A stretch of 64,000 bases of DNA, taken from positions 31,959,505-32,023,504 of the forward strand of contig CM051005.1 of the NCBI GenBank assembly GCA_027704905.1, given 5' to 3'. The stretch's first letter is position 1; the number at the start of each line of letters is the position of its first letter. The notes below the pieces were generated by a model, which worked only from the letters and a program-made list of their open reading frames with translations, searched no databases and was not told where the DNA came from. Both the position numbers and the translations under genes were made by a program. Shown one piece after another: positions 53,166-64,000 of this stretch. The DNA is from Muraenolepis orangiensis (Eukaryota; Chordata; Actinopteri; Gadiformes; Muraenolepididae).

Positions 53166-54030
53166 AAAACAGTATAATAATAATAATAACTTTAATTCAT
53201 ATAGAGCTTTTCAAGGGACCCAACGCCGCTTTACAGAGGAGTAAAAATCAAAACAATACAAACAAGCAAAGAGCTAAGGAAATACAAATATAAATAAAGT
53301 AAAGAAAATAAGTAGCAGTGAAAGGAGGGCAAAGGGATGGGTTAGAGGTCAAAGGTCATGGCAAAGGGATGGGTTAGAGGTCAAAGGTCACGGTGAACAG
53401 ATGAGTTTTGAGGGTTCTTATGAAAGTGTCCAGAGAGGCTGAGTTGAGGATCTCTCCAGGAGGAGAGTTCCAGAGGGTGGAGGCCACAGAACACTCTGTC
53501 TCCATCAGTTGGGAGGAGGGTGGAGAGCAGGCCTGGGTCTGAGGACCACAGACTAGGGAAGGGTATAGGGTGGAGGAGGTCTGTTAGGTACTGAAGGGGT
53601 ATAGGGGTGGAGGAGGTCTGTTAAGTACTGAAGGGGTATAGGGGTGGAGGAGGTCTGTTAGGTACTGAAGGGGTATAGGGGTGGAGGAGGTCTGTTAGGT
53701 GCTGAGGGGTATAGGGGTGGAGGTGGTCTGTTAAGTACTGAAGGGGTATAGGGGTGGAGGAGGTCTGTTAGGTACTGAAGGGGTATAGGGGTGGAGGAGG
53801 TCTGTTAGGTACTGAAGGGGTATAGGGGTGGAGGAGGTCTGTTAAGTACTGAAGGGGTATAGGGGTGGAGGAGGTCTGTTAAGTACTGAAGGGGTTTAGG
53901 GGTGGAGGAGGTCTGGGTGAGGGCATGGAGAGACTTGGAGGTGAGGAGGAGCGTTTCCTATTTGATGAAGAACTTAATCCTTAGCCCGTGGAGGTGGATG
54001 AGGGTGGGGGTGAGGTGCTGCCAGGGCTCG
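53166..54030 (+). repeat. teleost interspersed repeat carrying the 29/37-bp array
   Basis: (TAA)n, then AATTCATATAGAGCTTTTCA and CCGCTTTACAGAGG. GAGTTCCAGAGGGTGGAGG comes later, and after the array GGAGAGACTTGGAGGTGAGG and GTGGAGGTGGATGAGGGTGG. I recognise this as a common fish repeat of unknown class. Its normal sequence contains one GTGGAGGAGGTCTGTTAGGT unit; here it is amplified about 10-fold at 53555-53920. Confidence 0.55.
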
Positions 54031-54179
54031 GTGTAACAGTTAGTAGAACATCTAAAGCAGAAAACATGCACAACCGATGGACAACTTGACAAGTTGGAGC
54101 AGGGATTGAACCGGCAACCTGACCATAAATAACTTCAGTAACAGGGTGATAAGAGCTTAACTGACTGTATATGGAGGGT

Positions 54180-54480
54180 AGAAAAATGCATTGCTTGGTA
54201 AAGTCCACTTTCATTCAATCCTACGTTTTTGAATCGTAAAGAATAATTTTCTATCCAGACTGATACACAAACAAAATAGGAGACTGAAAAATAGCGAAGA
54301 CAGAATATGTTCACGTAAGGACAGTTCACTTCTCATAATGGAATCAACACATAAAGGACTATCGGAGATGGTAAAAAGCAGTTTGTTTTTACCTTGCAGG
54401 CCTATGAACCAATAAATGAGTAGACAGAGAGAACCAGAGAACATCATGTTCTGTAACGCGTTCTGGTCTGACTGAAGAGG
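54180..54480 (-). pseudogene. SLAM-like gene remnant: exon 1 plus a piece of exon 2
   Basis: Exon 1 (ATG at about 54447) encodes MMFSGSLCLLIYWF with an intact donor at about 54393. Intron 1 follows but is cut short near 54255. It is joined directly to ENYSLRFKNVGLNESGLYQA from the middle of exon 2. The rest of the V domain and all later exons are missing. One residue differs from the intact gene (GRYQA there, GLYQA here). Confidence 0.82.
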
Positions 54481-54594
54481 AAGTTAAACTGCCGTTATAG
54501 TGTGCTATACAGAATTCTCAACCCCCAGGTCGCGACCCCGGGGCGGGTCACGGGACATTGCCTGACACAAAGGTTGCCAAAATTGTTGTCCTCC

Positions 54595-54745
54595 AGAGTG
54601 TGGTGGAGGCTGTTTTAACCTGTGGGCCTTGATTAACAAGGACCCACAGGTGTGCAGCCTCACCAGCCAACCAGTCCAACTCAGGCCAGATGAGGCTGCT
54701 TAAGCCACCAGCCACAAACCCCACACACTCTCCACATACCCCCTA
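54595..54745 (-). repeat. LTR-like repeat, block B copy (partial)
   Basis: Matches 13730-13870 (GGTGGAGGCTGTTTTAACCT to CCACACACTC). The polyadenylation-signal half is missing here. Confidence 0.5.
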
Positions 54746-55159
54746 CTGCAAATTGAGGCTGGGGAAAGTTAAAAGTGAAAAAAAACCCAACCCCATTGTC
54801 TGTACACCCCCCAGGGTGACCTGCCAACCCCCCCTCCCCCTCCTGAGTCTTGGAGACCGGAGACCTGGGCTGCTGTCTTGATTGGAGGTGGTTCCCTCTG
54901 GACTGGCGGTGGTCTGGGATGTCTGGATGGGTTTAGAGGCTGGACAGCTGGGCAACGGTGGTAGCTCCTTCAAGGGCCCACCAACAGCCCCCGGTAAGGT
55001 TGCTGTTCCGCCACCCTGTCCTCGGCTGGGCCCCACCATGGAGGCCTTCGATTCCGACGGGGAAAGGGTTGTTGCTGAGAGGTGGCTGTGACTTTTCCTG
55101 GTGGGCGAGGTCCCTGTTCAGGTGCCAGTGGACAGAACACGCTGCCACCAGCCATTAAC

Positions 55160-55620
55160 TTGGCTGCTTGAGGCTCCTCCTGAAGACAAGGACTCAGGGG
55201 GATGAGGAATCTGGTTTATTGCAAGAGTTTGAATCCTGGTGAACCGATTAGATGGAACATGCTAGAGCTCTTCCTCGAGTATGTGTTGTTGTTGGTGGTT
55301 TTAACATGTGGGCCTTGATTAATTAAAAGTGTAGCTCAAACTGACGACCTCTGGCATGCGAGGTGACGTTCTAACGTGAGAGCTAAAACCCACGAGCTCT
55401 AGCTTCATCGCTAGAACGTCTATTTAGGCATCGAGGAGTGAGGTTTACTCAGTGCACAGCACCACCTGCTGGCGTCTGTTACATGAGGACCAACCGGTGT
55501 GCAGCCTCACACCTACATAGAGTAGATAGAGTAATCAGTCTGACTCAGGCCAGGTGAGGCTGCTTCAACCAGCCTCCAACCACACACACTCCACACTCAA
55601 ACACTACTGTCCCCTTCAAT
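55160..55620 (-). repeat. LTR-like repeat, extra copy in block B
   Basis: Carries the GCTTGAGGCTCCTCCTGAAG end, the AATAAACCAG-type signal on the minus strand, an unrelated middle with GAGCTAAAACCCACGAGCTC, and the CTCAGGCCAGGTGAGGCTGC segment near 55543. Confidence 0.45.
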
Positions 55621-55689
55621 ACACAACAAATACAATGACTTCATCATTAATGGATGACCTACACAATTTGAATTCTAATAAAAAAAACT

Positions 55690-58600
55690 CTCCTTCTCTT
55701 CCTCTCCGGGAACCATCACCTTATCGTGGTGGAGAGGTTTGGGTGTCCCTGTGAACCTGAGAGCTGTGTTGTCTGGAGCCTAGTGCTCCTGGTAGGGTCT
55801 CCCATGGCAGATTGGTCTCAGGGGAGGGGCCAGACTAAGAATGGTTCAAAGACTTCAATGGACAAACAAACTAGAAGTGAGGATACCCTGCCCGGAGGAA
55901 GCCCGGGGCCCCTTTCCGGAGCTAGGCCTGGAAAGAGGGCCCGTAAGCGAGCGCCTGGTGGCCGGGTTAGCCACGGAGCCCGGTCGGGCATTGCCCGAAA
56001 AAGCGACGTGGCCATTTCTCCTTCCCGCGGACCCACCACCTACGGGAAGAACCACTGGGGTCGGGTGCACTGCCAGTTAGGCGGCAGTGAAGGCAGGGGG
56101 CATCGACGGACCAAACCCAGCCAACAGAGACTGGCTTTGGGGACGTGGAATGTCACTTCTCTGGGGGGGAAGGAGCCTGAGCTGGTGCGGGAGGTGGAGC
56201 GCTACCAATTAGATCTGGTGGGGCTTACCTCTACGCACAGCACTGGCTCTGGAAATAAACTCCTGGATAGGGGTTGGACTCTTTCTTTCTCTGGAGTTGC
56301 TCAGGGTGTGAGGCGCCGGGCGGGTGTGGGGATACTCACAAGTCCCCGGCTGAGTGCCGCTTTGTTGGAGTTTACCCCGGTGGACGAGAGGGTCGCCTCC
56401 CTACGCCTTAGGGTCATGGGAGGGAAAACTCTGACTGTTGTTTGTGCCTATGCACCAAACAACAGTTCGGAATATCCCGCCTTCTTGCACACCCTGGATG
56501 GAGTCCTGCATGGGGCTCCTGAAGGGGACTCTATAGTCCTCCTGGGAGACTTCAACGCACACGTGGGTAACGATGGGGAAACTTGGAGGGGCGTGTTGGG
56601 GATGAACGGCCTACCTGATCTGAACCGGAGTGGGGTTTTGTTATTGGATTTCTGTGCTAGTCATGGATTGGCCATAACAAACACCATGTTCAAACATAAG
56701 GATGCTCATAAGTGTACATGGTACCAGAGCACCTTAGGCCGAAGGTCAATGATCGATTTTGTTATCGTATCATCTGGCCTGAGGCCGCATGTTTTGGACA
56801 CTCGGGTGAAGAGAGGGGCAGAGCTGTCAACCGATCACCATCTGGTGGTGAGTTGGGTAAGATGGCGGGGGAAGCCTCTGGACAGACCTGGTAAGCCCAA
56901 ACGTGTAGTGCGGGTGAACTGGGAACGTCTGGTGGATGCCCCTGTCCGGGAGACCTTCAACTCACACCTCCGGCGGAATTTTTCGGGCATCTCTGTGGAG
57001 GCTGGGGGCATTGAGCCAGAGTGGTCTTTGTTCAAAGCTTCTATTGCCGAAGCTGCGGTTGAGAGTTGTGGCCTCAAGGTCATTGGTGCCTCAAGGGGCG
57101 GCAACCCTCGGACTTCGTGGTGGACACAGGTGGTCAGGGAAGCCGTCCGGCTGAAGAAGGAGGCCTTCCGGGCTATGTTAGCCTGTGAGACTCCGGACTC
57201 GGTTGCGAGGTATCGACAGGCCAAGAGGACGGCAGCCTCGGCTGTAGCGGAGGCAAAGCAGCGGGTGTGGGAGGAATTCGGAGAAGCCATGGAGAAGGAC
57301 TTTCAGTCGGCACCAAAGCGTTTCTGGCAAACAATCCGGCGCCTCAGGAGGGGGAAGCGTGGGTCCATCCAAGCTGTGTACAGTAAGGGTGGGACATTGC
57401 TGACCTCAACTGAGGAGGTGATCGGGCGGTGGAAAGAACACTTTGTGGAACTTCTTAACCCAACTACACCCTCAATGGTAGAGACAGAGCTGGAGGATGA
57501 AGGACGGCAAACATCAATCTCCCTGGAGGAAGTCACTGCGGTAGTCAAACAACTCCGCAGTGGCAAAGCCCCAGGGGTTGATGAGATCCGTCCAGAAATG
57601 CTAAAGGCTCTGGGTGTTGAGGGGCTGTCATGGATGACACGTCTTTTCAACATTGCGTGGAAGTCTGGGACAGTGCCTGAGGAGTGGCAAACGGGGGTGG
57701 TGGTACCCCTGTTCAAAAAGGGTGACCAGAGGGTGTGTGCCAATTACAGGGGTATCACATTACTCAGCCTCCCTGGGAAAGTCTACTCCAAGGTGCTGGA
57801 AAGGAGGGTTCGGCCGATAGTCGAACCTCAGATTGAAGAGGAACAATGCGGATTCCGCCCTGGTCGTGGAACAACGGACCAGCTTTTCACTCTTGCAAGG
57901 ATCCTGGAGGGGGCTTGGGAGTATGCCCATCCGGTCTACATGTGTTTTGTAGATTTGGAGAAGGCATATGATCGGGTCCCTCGGGAAATACTGTGGGGGG
58001 TGCTGCGGGAGTATGGGGTGCGGGGGTCATTGTTGAGGGCCATCCAATCTCTCTACTCCCAAAGCAAGAGCTGTGTCCGGATTCTCGGTACAAAGTCAGG
58101 CCTGTTCTCAGTGGGTGTTGGCCTCCGCCAGGGCTGCGCTTTGTCACCCATCCTGTTTGTGATTTTCATGGACAGGATTTCAAGGCGTAGTCATGGAGGG
58201 GAGGGGTTTCAGTATGGTGGGCTCAGGATTGAATCACTGCTGTTTGCAGATGATGTGGTCCTGTTTGCGTCATCAGTATGTGACCTTCAGCACTCACTGG
58301 ATCGGTTTGCAGCAGAATGTGAAGCGGCTGGGATGAGGATCAGCACCTCCAAATCTGAGGCCATGGTTCTTAGCAGGAAACCGGTGGATTGTCTACTCCA
58401 AGTAGGGAGGGAGTCCTTATCCCAAGTGAAGGAGTTCAAGTATCTCGGGGTCTTGTTCTCGAGTGAGGGGAGGATGGAGCGTGAGATTGACAGGAGAATA
58501 GGTGCAGCGGGAGCGGTATTGGGTGCACTTTGGCGCACCGTTGTAACCAAAAGAGAGCTGAGCCAGAAGGCAAAGCTCTCGATCTACCGATCAGTCTTCG

Positions 58601-59057
58601 TTCCTACCCTCACCTATGGCCATGAGCAATGGGTAATGACCGAAAGGACGAGATCGCGAATACAAGCGGCCGAAATGAGTTTCCTCAGGAGGGTGGCTGG
58701 TATCTCCCTGAGGGATAGGGTGAGAAGCTCAGTCACTCGTGAGAGACTCGGAGTAGAGCCGCTGCTCCTTCGCGTAGAAAGGAGCCAGTTGAGGTGGTTC
58801 GGGCATCTAGTAAGGATGCTTCCTGGTCGCCTCCCGAGGGAGGTTTTCCAGGCACATCCAACTGGGAGGAGACCACGGGGCAGACCGAGGTACAGGTGGG
58901 GTGATTACATCTCCACACTGGCCTGGGAACGCCTCGGGATCCCCCAGTCAGAGCTAGTCGATGTTGCCAGGGAGAGGGAAGTTTGGAGTCCCCTGCTGGA
59001 GCTGCTACCTCCGCGACCCGATTTCGGATAAGCGGGAGAAGATGGATGGATGGATGG
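55690..59057 (+). mobile_element. full-length Rex3/RTE-like LINE with 12-bp target duplication
   Basis: ATAAAAAAAACT occurs at 55678-55689 and at 59058-59069, flanking the element exactly. It starts CTCCTTCTCTTCCTCTCCGG and ends in GGATGGATGGATGGA-type repeats, the terminus used by RTE/Rex3 elements. Block A, at the matching place (about 14165-14190), has only the short A-run, so this insertion postdates the duplication. Confidence 0.92.
55726..59031 (+). CDS. Rex3/RTE-like endonuclease-reverse transcriptase, intact frame
   Basis: 1101 codons without a stop. A basic, Gly/Pro-rich N-terminus (about 1-135) precedes an APE-type endonuclease (about 135-380): LALGTWNVTSL, RRAGVGILTSPRL, VVCAYAPNNSSEYP, VLLGDFNAHVGND, RRSMIDFVIVSS and ELSTDHHLVVSW. 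The usual catalytic-glutamate segment reads LVGLTSTHS. The RT (about 560-900) has RSGKAPGVDEIRPEML, WQTGVVVPLFKKGDQRVC, FVDLEKAYDRVPREILWG, GVGLRQGCALSPILFVIFMD, the catalytic LLFADDVVLFAS (near 58240-58275) and EFKYLGVLFSSEGRM. A C-terminal region with LRWFGHLVRMLPGRLPREVF follows. It copies its own RNA into DNA at a nicked target. The start is the first ATG after the 5' end; an upstream start is not possible within the element without a stop. A 5'-truncated relative is at 29268. Confidence 0.92.
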   Translation: MVERFGCPCEPESCVVWSLVLLVGSPMADWSQGRGQTKNGSKTSMDKQTRSEDTLPGGSPGPLSGARPGKRARKRAPGGRVSHGARSGIARKSDVAISPSRGPTTYGKNHWGRVHCQLGGSEGRGHRRTKPSQQRLALGTWNVTSLGGKEPELVREVERYQLDLVGLTSTHSTGSGNKLLDRGWTLSFSGVAQGVRRRAGVGILTSPRLSAALLEFTPVDERVASLRLRVMGGKTLTVVCAYAPNNSSEYPAFLHTLDGVLHGAPEGDSIVLLGDFNAHVGNDGETWRGVLGMNGLPDLNRSGVLLLDFCASHGLAITNTMFKHKDAHKCTWYQSTLGRRSMIDFVIVSSGLRPHVLDTRVKRGAELSTDHHLVVSWVRWRGKPLDRPGKPKRVVRVNWERLVDAPVRETFNSHLRRNFSGISVEAGGIEPEWSLFKASIAEAAVESCGLKVIGASRGGNPRTSWWTQVVREAVRLKKEAFRAMLACETPDSVARYRQAKRTAASAVAEAKQRVWEEFGEAMEKDFQSAPKRFWQTIRRLRRGKRGSIQAVYSKGGTLLTSTEEVIGRWKEHFVELLNPTTPSMVETELEDEGRQTSISLEEVTAVVKQLRSGKAPGVDEIRPEMLKALGVEGLSWMTRLFNIAWKSGTVPEEWQTGVVVPLFKKGDQRVCANYRGITLLSLPGKVYSKVLERRVRPIVEPQIEEEQCGFRPGRGTTDQLFTLARILEGAWEYAHPVYMCFVDLEKAYDRVPREILWGVLREYGVRGSLLRAIQSLYSQSKSCVRILGTKSGLFSVGVGLRQGCALSPILFVIFMDRISRRSHGGEGFQYGGLRIESLLFADDVVLFASSVCDLQHSLDRFAAECEAAGMRISTSKSEAMVLSRKPVDCLLQVGRESLSQVKEFKYLGVLFSSEGRMEREIDRRIGAAGAVLGALWRTVVTKRELSQKAKLSIYRSVFVPTLTYGHEQWVMTERTRSRIQAAEMSFLRRVAGISLRDRVRSSVTRERLGVEPLLLRVERSQLRWFGHLVRMLPGRLPREVFQAHPTGRRPRGRPRYRWGDYISTLAWERLGIPQSELVDVAREREVWSPLLELLPPRPDFG

Positions 59058-59203
59058 ATAAAAAAAACTTCAAATATTTTTCTGAAGAGTATAAATTGTG
59101 TGTGTATGTGTGTGTGTGCGCGCAGTAGCAGTTCTGCTATCCACACGTTTTAGACTGTTTTTAAATTGTGTCTCCATTGTGTTGTTCCTGTCGTTACCTT
59201 TTC

Positions 59204-59515
59204 AGTTTCTCTGAGGAGTTGGGGGAGATGGTGAAGGCTGAACAGCAGGGGGCGCCGATTGACCAGACGATGGCTGCAGACATGGCCCTAAGTCCCTCAG
59301 TAAGAACATCATTCATCATTCATTACTTTATTGATCCTGTCAAATAGTTTCCAGTCTCAGGAAACATTCTTGAGTTGTCTAATCAGTATTTTAATGTAAT
59401 TTATTATAATTTTCAGAAGTCAGCGGAGGCAGAGGAGCCTGCCCACCATGAGCACGCCACAGAATGCTGTGTTTTTCCCCTGGGGGGGAATGTAGTGGAT
59501 TTACTGGTGTGACAT
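59204..59515 (+). other. pair of exon-like segments, block B copy
   Basis: Exon-like 1 is identical in sense to block A (SEELGEMVKAEQQGAPIDQT), with CTTTTCAG acceptor and GTAAGA donor. Exon-like 2 reads KSAEAEEPAHHEHATECC and then VFPLGGNVVDLLV before a stop. Compared with block A, the extra bases (ACAGAATGCTG region) give a longer, different end. Function unknown. Confidence 0.3.
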
Positions 59516-59680
59516 GTCTGTGCAGTGATTAAACTCAGTTCAATCACTTAGAATGCAGGTGGTGAACCACCGCCTGGATGTGCTCCCACGGAGCCGTCTA
59601 TAGGAGAGAGTCCCAGCCAGCCGTCGGCCACTCCATGGGTATCCGTGGTGCTTTGGCTGGCCGGCCCGTTCCCCCACTCA

Positions 59681-60030
59681 GGAGAGAGTCTCTCTCCAGC
59701 TCCACTAGGTCCATCTACAGGAGAGAGTCTCTCTCCAGCTCCATCAGGTCCGTCTATAGGAGAGAGTCTCTCTCCAGCTCCACCAGGTCCATCTATAGGA
59801 GAGTCTCTCTCCAGCTCCACCAGGTCCGTCTATAGGAGAGAGTCTCTCTCCAGCTCCACCAGGTCCGTCTATAGGAGAGAGTCTCTCTCCAGCTCCACCA
59901 GGACCGTCTACAGGAGAGAGTCTCTCTCCAGCTCCACCAGGTCCGTCTATAGGAGAGAGTCTCTCTCTAGCTCCACCAGGTCCGTCTATAGGAGAGAGTC
60001 TCTCTCCAGCTCCACCAGGTCCGTCTATGG
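59681..60030. repeat. 39-bp minisatellite, about 9 copies (block B)
   Basis: Same unit as 14831-15430 (17 copies) but shorter. Confidence 0.95.
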
Positions 60031-61492
60031 TCGGTCACCACGGCAGTGCTGCAGGACGTTCTTCACCCTGAGTTATACCTCGTGTGATGAAGGCAACACT
60101 CTCCCCCCTCTTCACACACCCTGTGGTGGGGCTGCTGCTTGTCCCCTGGATGTCCAGCCGTAGGGTCGCTAACGTCCAGGCAGAGGGTTTCCAAACCCCT
60201 CCCACCAGAGGCTCTCGACAGGTCAGTCCCTGTGTTGGAGCGGCCTGGGGTGAAGTCCAGCTCAAATGGTATTGATTGTCATCCGTCTGTCGCAGCAGCC
60301 CAAGAGGCTTGTGGGAATTACCAGCATGTGATAATAAATACATTAAACAAACATAAACATACATTGGAAATTGAAAAAATGTATAATTACAATCTATCCT
60401 CTCATGCATCTATAATCGTTAATAGTGGCCTTGTGATAGTGTTGTCTTATGATGTCTAACTCCACAACTCACTAGACTTCAATGACATGGTGATAAACCT
60501 TTCTGCACCTCAGAAAGCGTGTCGCTGTGTGTCTATGGATAAGGTTGGTCTTTAAGCCCCGCCCCCCAACTTCAGCACCAGCCGCCACTGCTAATATGGC
60601 TCCAGAACATTACAAGGGTTCTGGGTTCATAGCGTTGGGAACATAGAGTCTCTCTGGTCCCATGCACTAGGCTGTTCTTTATTCTTCATTATCTGTCAGT
60701 ACAAACAACTGAACCTGGAAAGTAAGATAAGCTATACAGAAACAATCCTTGTATTGTTTTGGAGTCAGAGCACCAGATGCTTCAAGTAGTTCCTCACTTT
60801 GGTCGTTCTTCTCTCACACACTCCTGAGCCTGAGTTCACATACTGCTGACAATCCATTCACATTAAACTACTACTACTACTGCAGCTCAGAGAGATATGG
60901 TACAGGACTTCAGTAGAACGTGAGAGCATTTCATGTGTATGGGAGAGGTACATAAGTACATAATATGGCAAACACCGCCACTTAATGTGTAAAATGTAAT
61001 ATGAAAAGCAAGGAGGATAGTGATGGCATTCGTGGAAGGCCAACATCATCATTAGCCCCTATCAAACATGTACTGAGAAACACACAGAGATCTCTACATG
61101 TATGACTTTATTATAACAAAGTTCATTCTAATCTAAGTATAAGTATGACTTGTGCAGACAGTGAGTATTCACCTCATGTGAACCTCAACCCGTTGAGGAA
61201 GAGTCAAACTGTGGTTGGAAACACCAGCCCTTATGTTGGAGCTTTGACAGTAAGCTATGATCCGTTAAGATCACTTGAGATACAGAGTCGCTGTGGAGTC
61301 ATGTGTTGTAAAGCATTTTATAACAGGAGACACGGTACAAAACAGAGAAAAAAAAGATTTCATTGATAAAAAAAATATATAAAAACCATAAAGATAAAAG
61401 ATAAAAGAAGATAAAAAAGGATATATATAGATATATATATACCGTATAGATTGACCTGGCCAAGAAAGCAGTTCATGAAACAATACACTGTG
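60031..61492. other. duplicated non-coding sequence (block B)
   Basis: Collinear with 15431-16915. Small indels break every shared open frame, which argues against coding function. Confidence 0.5.
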
Positions 61493-61766
61493 GTAAATGG
61501 TAAATGGATTTATATAGCTGTTTTCTAACCAATGGTTACTCAAAGCGCTTTACAAGTCATGCCTCACATTCACACATTCATTCAACCACCAATGGAGGAG
61601 TCAGCCATCAAGGAGACAGCCAGCAGGTCAGGAGCAGTTAGGGTTAGGGTGTCTTGCTCAAGGACACCTCGACAGCTTTTGCTAGGAGGAGGCGGCAGGG
61701 ATCAAACCAGCAACCTTCCAGTTGTGAGGCGACCGCTCTACCTCCTGAGCTGTACTGCCGCCCCAC
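61493..61766 (-). repeat. tRNA-derived SINE, block B copy
   Basis: Nearly identical to 16916-17188: A-box-like AGCTCAGGAGGTAGAG, B-box-like GGTTTGATCCC and the same tail. Confidence 0.8.
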
Positions 61767-62107
61767 TGAGGTGACACAGAGCTCTGTTTAAACCTCTGGC
61801 TTCAACAGTAAACGACACATCCTGAACAATAGACAGTAAGAGCTCAGCCTGTAGGCTGTAATGACCTCTATCTAGTAACAGATGAGCTCAGGTAAGGAGG
61901 AGCCACTCCAAACAGGGTTTATAATGAAACGTCAGCAGTGAACCACTTGTGTACATTAAGAGAAGGCCACTCGGCTCTAGCAGAGAGTGCTGTATGAGAA
62001 ATGTACAGCCAAGGAGAACATGTAAAGCACCATAATCCAACCTCTTGACTGTGAACACACACAGTGGAATACAGCAGATCACCAGAATCCAGCATGGACC
62101 AGACAGG

Positions 62108-62229
<122 letters not shown>

Positions 62230-62734
62230 AGTAAAATAAAAATGGTATAACATCAAAAGCAGAAAACATGCACAACCGATGGACAACTTGACAAGTTGTA
62301 GCAGGGATTGAACCGGCAACCTTCTAAGAACTTCTGGCCTTGTCAGCCTGAGCATAAATACCTTCAGGTTGGATAACAGCGGGACTAGGGCCTAACATAC
62401 TGTAGATGGAGGGATTGTTTGGACTCTGGAAAGACAAATAAATATATACATTGTTGTATCGTCAAGTTTTCTAATATATAAAACATGTACCAAATACCAT
62501 TGGATTTATAAAGTTGTCTAACATATGTGTTTGACATTTCAAATTATATATATTTAGGTAACCAAATATTCATAGCAAGTATAATATGTAGGAACTAGTC
62601 TTACCTGGTCACCATCACGGGGAGAAAGGACTCCAGCGTTTTCTATAAGGTGGTCCAATGAAAAAAGGAGAAAACTAAATGACATTCATGCATACATACA
62701 ATATACAGAATAAACATATGTTCATCAGAGGAGT

Positions 62735-62965
62735 TTCACCTTCTAACACTTCTGGGTCCTTTTCAAACCTATCACTCATTCATGAATCATTCTGACCAGA
62801 ATACTGACTTTTTATGCCTAACTGAGACATGTCCAAAATCAACAGGACTTTCTCACACTCAACCAGCCCCAGCCCCATGTCTATCTGCAGAAGCCCCTCT
62901 CTGTGGGTCGTGGTGGGCTGGCTGTTATCCCTCGAGCCTCCTGATCAAACAACTCTCTGTCGTGA
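62735..62965 (+). pseudogene. LINE endonuclease N-terminal fragment, block B
   Basis: SDQNTDFLCLTETC (catalytic TET kept) followed by shifted remains, as at 18105-18335. Not functional. Confidence 0.6.
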
Positions 62966-63084
62966 ATAACACCTCAATGGGTGGTCTTCACCCACGTGAC
63001 TAAGTCCTTGACAATGGTTGCTATCCGCCATGTTGGAGCCCCTCGAACATAAACACAGAGTCACAATACAGACACTCGAGTGAA

Positions 63085-63325
63085 GAAAGCGATGGTTCAT
63101 TGTGTTATAGTTGGCTGTGGAAGTAAAAGGACGGCGTAGGACTATTCCGTATACTTTCTGTTCTACATAATCAAGGGGAAGAGTTAGAAACACTTACTGA
63201 AGAGAGAAGAGAAGCTATAAGGCAATAAGTCGAGATGATACAACAACTAAAGAGCATTTGGTTTGGGGACAGCCCGCTATGAACTGGGACAGATGTCATG
63301 TGGACTGGAAACCTACGCTCAACCT
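63085..63325 (+). pseudogene. THAP domain relic, block B
   Basis: MVHCVIVGCGSKRTA then a stop, shifted LETLTEERREAI-like pieces, and WDRCHVDWKPTLNL. The defects are shared with block A, so it was already dead before the duplication. Confidence 0.7.
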
Positions 63326-63351
63326 CGGGAAAAGACTAACATAATAATATA

Positions 63352-64000
63352 TATACAACATGCTACTATATAATACATTACAGTTATAGATATATAGCAA
63401 CATGCTACTATATAATACATTACAGTTATAGATATATAGCAACATGCTACTATATAATACATTACAGTTATAGATATATATACAACATGCTACTATATAA
63501 TACATTATAGTTATAGATATATATACAACATGCTACTATATAATACATTATAGTTATAGATATATAGCAACATGCTACTATATAATACATTACAGTTATA
63601 GATATATAGCAACATGCTACTATATAATACATTACAGTTATACATATATAGCAACATGCTACTATATACATTACAGCTATAGATATATAGCAACATGCTA
63701 CTATATACATTACAGCTATAGATATATAGCAACATGCTACTATATAATACATTACAGCTATAGATATACAGCAACATGCTACTATATAATACATTATAGT
63801 TATAGATATATAGCAACATGCTACTATATAATACATTACAGTTATAGATATACAGCAACATGCTACTATATAATACATTACAGTTATAGATATATAGCAA
63901 CATGTTACTATATAATACATTATAGTTATAGATATATAGCAACATGCTACTATATAATACATTAAAGTTATAGATATATAGCAACATGCTACTATATAAT
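63352..64000. repeat. 42-bp AT-rich minisatellite, about 15 or more copies, running off the window
   Basis: Units AACATGCTACTATATAATAC plus ATTACAGTTATAGATATATA, with AGCTATAG/AGTTATAG and ATACAGC/ATATAGC variants. Met/Tyr/Cys-rich frames on the minus strand are artefacts of the 42-bp period. Confidence 0.95.

Noticed and set aside
63352..64000. Membrane-protein-like Tyr/Met/Cys/Ile frames
   Set aside because: They are generated by the 42-bp AT-rich array; two overlapping frames are equally open.

Overview
The window looks like repeat-dense teleost fish DNA, probably percomorph (inference). It carries teleost-type retroelements (Rex3/RTE-like, L2-like and CR1/Rex1-like LINEs, Ty3/gypsy and Ty1/copia), hAT, Harbinger-type and P-element-like DNA transposons, tRNA-derived SINEs, long (TG)n tracts and many minisatellites. 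There is no bacterial-type gene organisation. Almost all long open frames are transposon proteins or read through tandem repeats.

Host genes are few. (1) A SLAM/CD48-like (CD2-family) immune receptor on the minus strand at 22890-24559 has four visible exons: signal peptide, V-type Ig domain, C2-type Ig domain and transmembrane segment. All junctions are phase 1, and its cytoplasmic end runs into a 1000-N assembly gap. Broken copies of its first exons lie at 13.34 and 54.2-54.5 kb. (2) A decayed Kir4/KCNJ10-like potassium channel fragment lies on the minus strand between 27.3 and 29.3 kb. Mammalian KCNJ10 lies in the same chromosomal neighbourhood as the SLAM family (human 1q23), so the pair suggests conserved linkage. 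(3) A conserved pair of small exon-like segments of unknown function is found at 14.3-14.6 and again at 59.2-59.5 kb.

Layout. 0.7-1.3 kb: 37-bp minisatellite. 2.3-4.1 kb: LTR fragment and P-element-like transposase relic. 4.8-6.6 kb: L2-like LINE whose coding sequence has grown a 1.3-kb 14/15-bp array. 6.66-10.95 kb: gypsy element with a Harbinger-type element inside it, which itself holds a solo LTR. 13.3-18.8 kb: duplicated block A. 18.88-21.8 kb: second gypsy element. 21.8-22.8 kb: gap. 22.9-29.3 kb: SLAM-like gene and KCNJ10-like relic. 29.3-34.3 kb: Rex3-like fragment and a nearly intact CR1/Rex1-like LINE. 34.3-39.4 kb: hAT elements, two with recognisable 8-bp target duplications. 40.3-47.7 kb: minisatellite, LTR fragment and a copia element whose reverse transcriptase is split by a 1.5-kb 34/35-bp array. 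47.8-53.9 kb: more minisatellites. 54.2-64.0 kb: duplicated block B, carrying a full-length Rex3-like LINE with an intact 1101-codon frame that block A lacks.

Two themes stand out. A segmental duplication (A/B) has been separated by transposon traffic. In addition, several minisatellites appear to have arisen inside transposon sequence. No new enzymatic or defence system was found.
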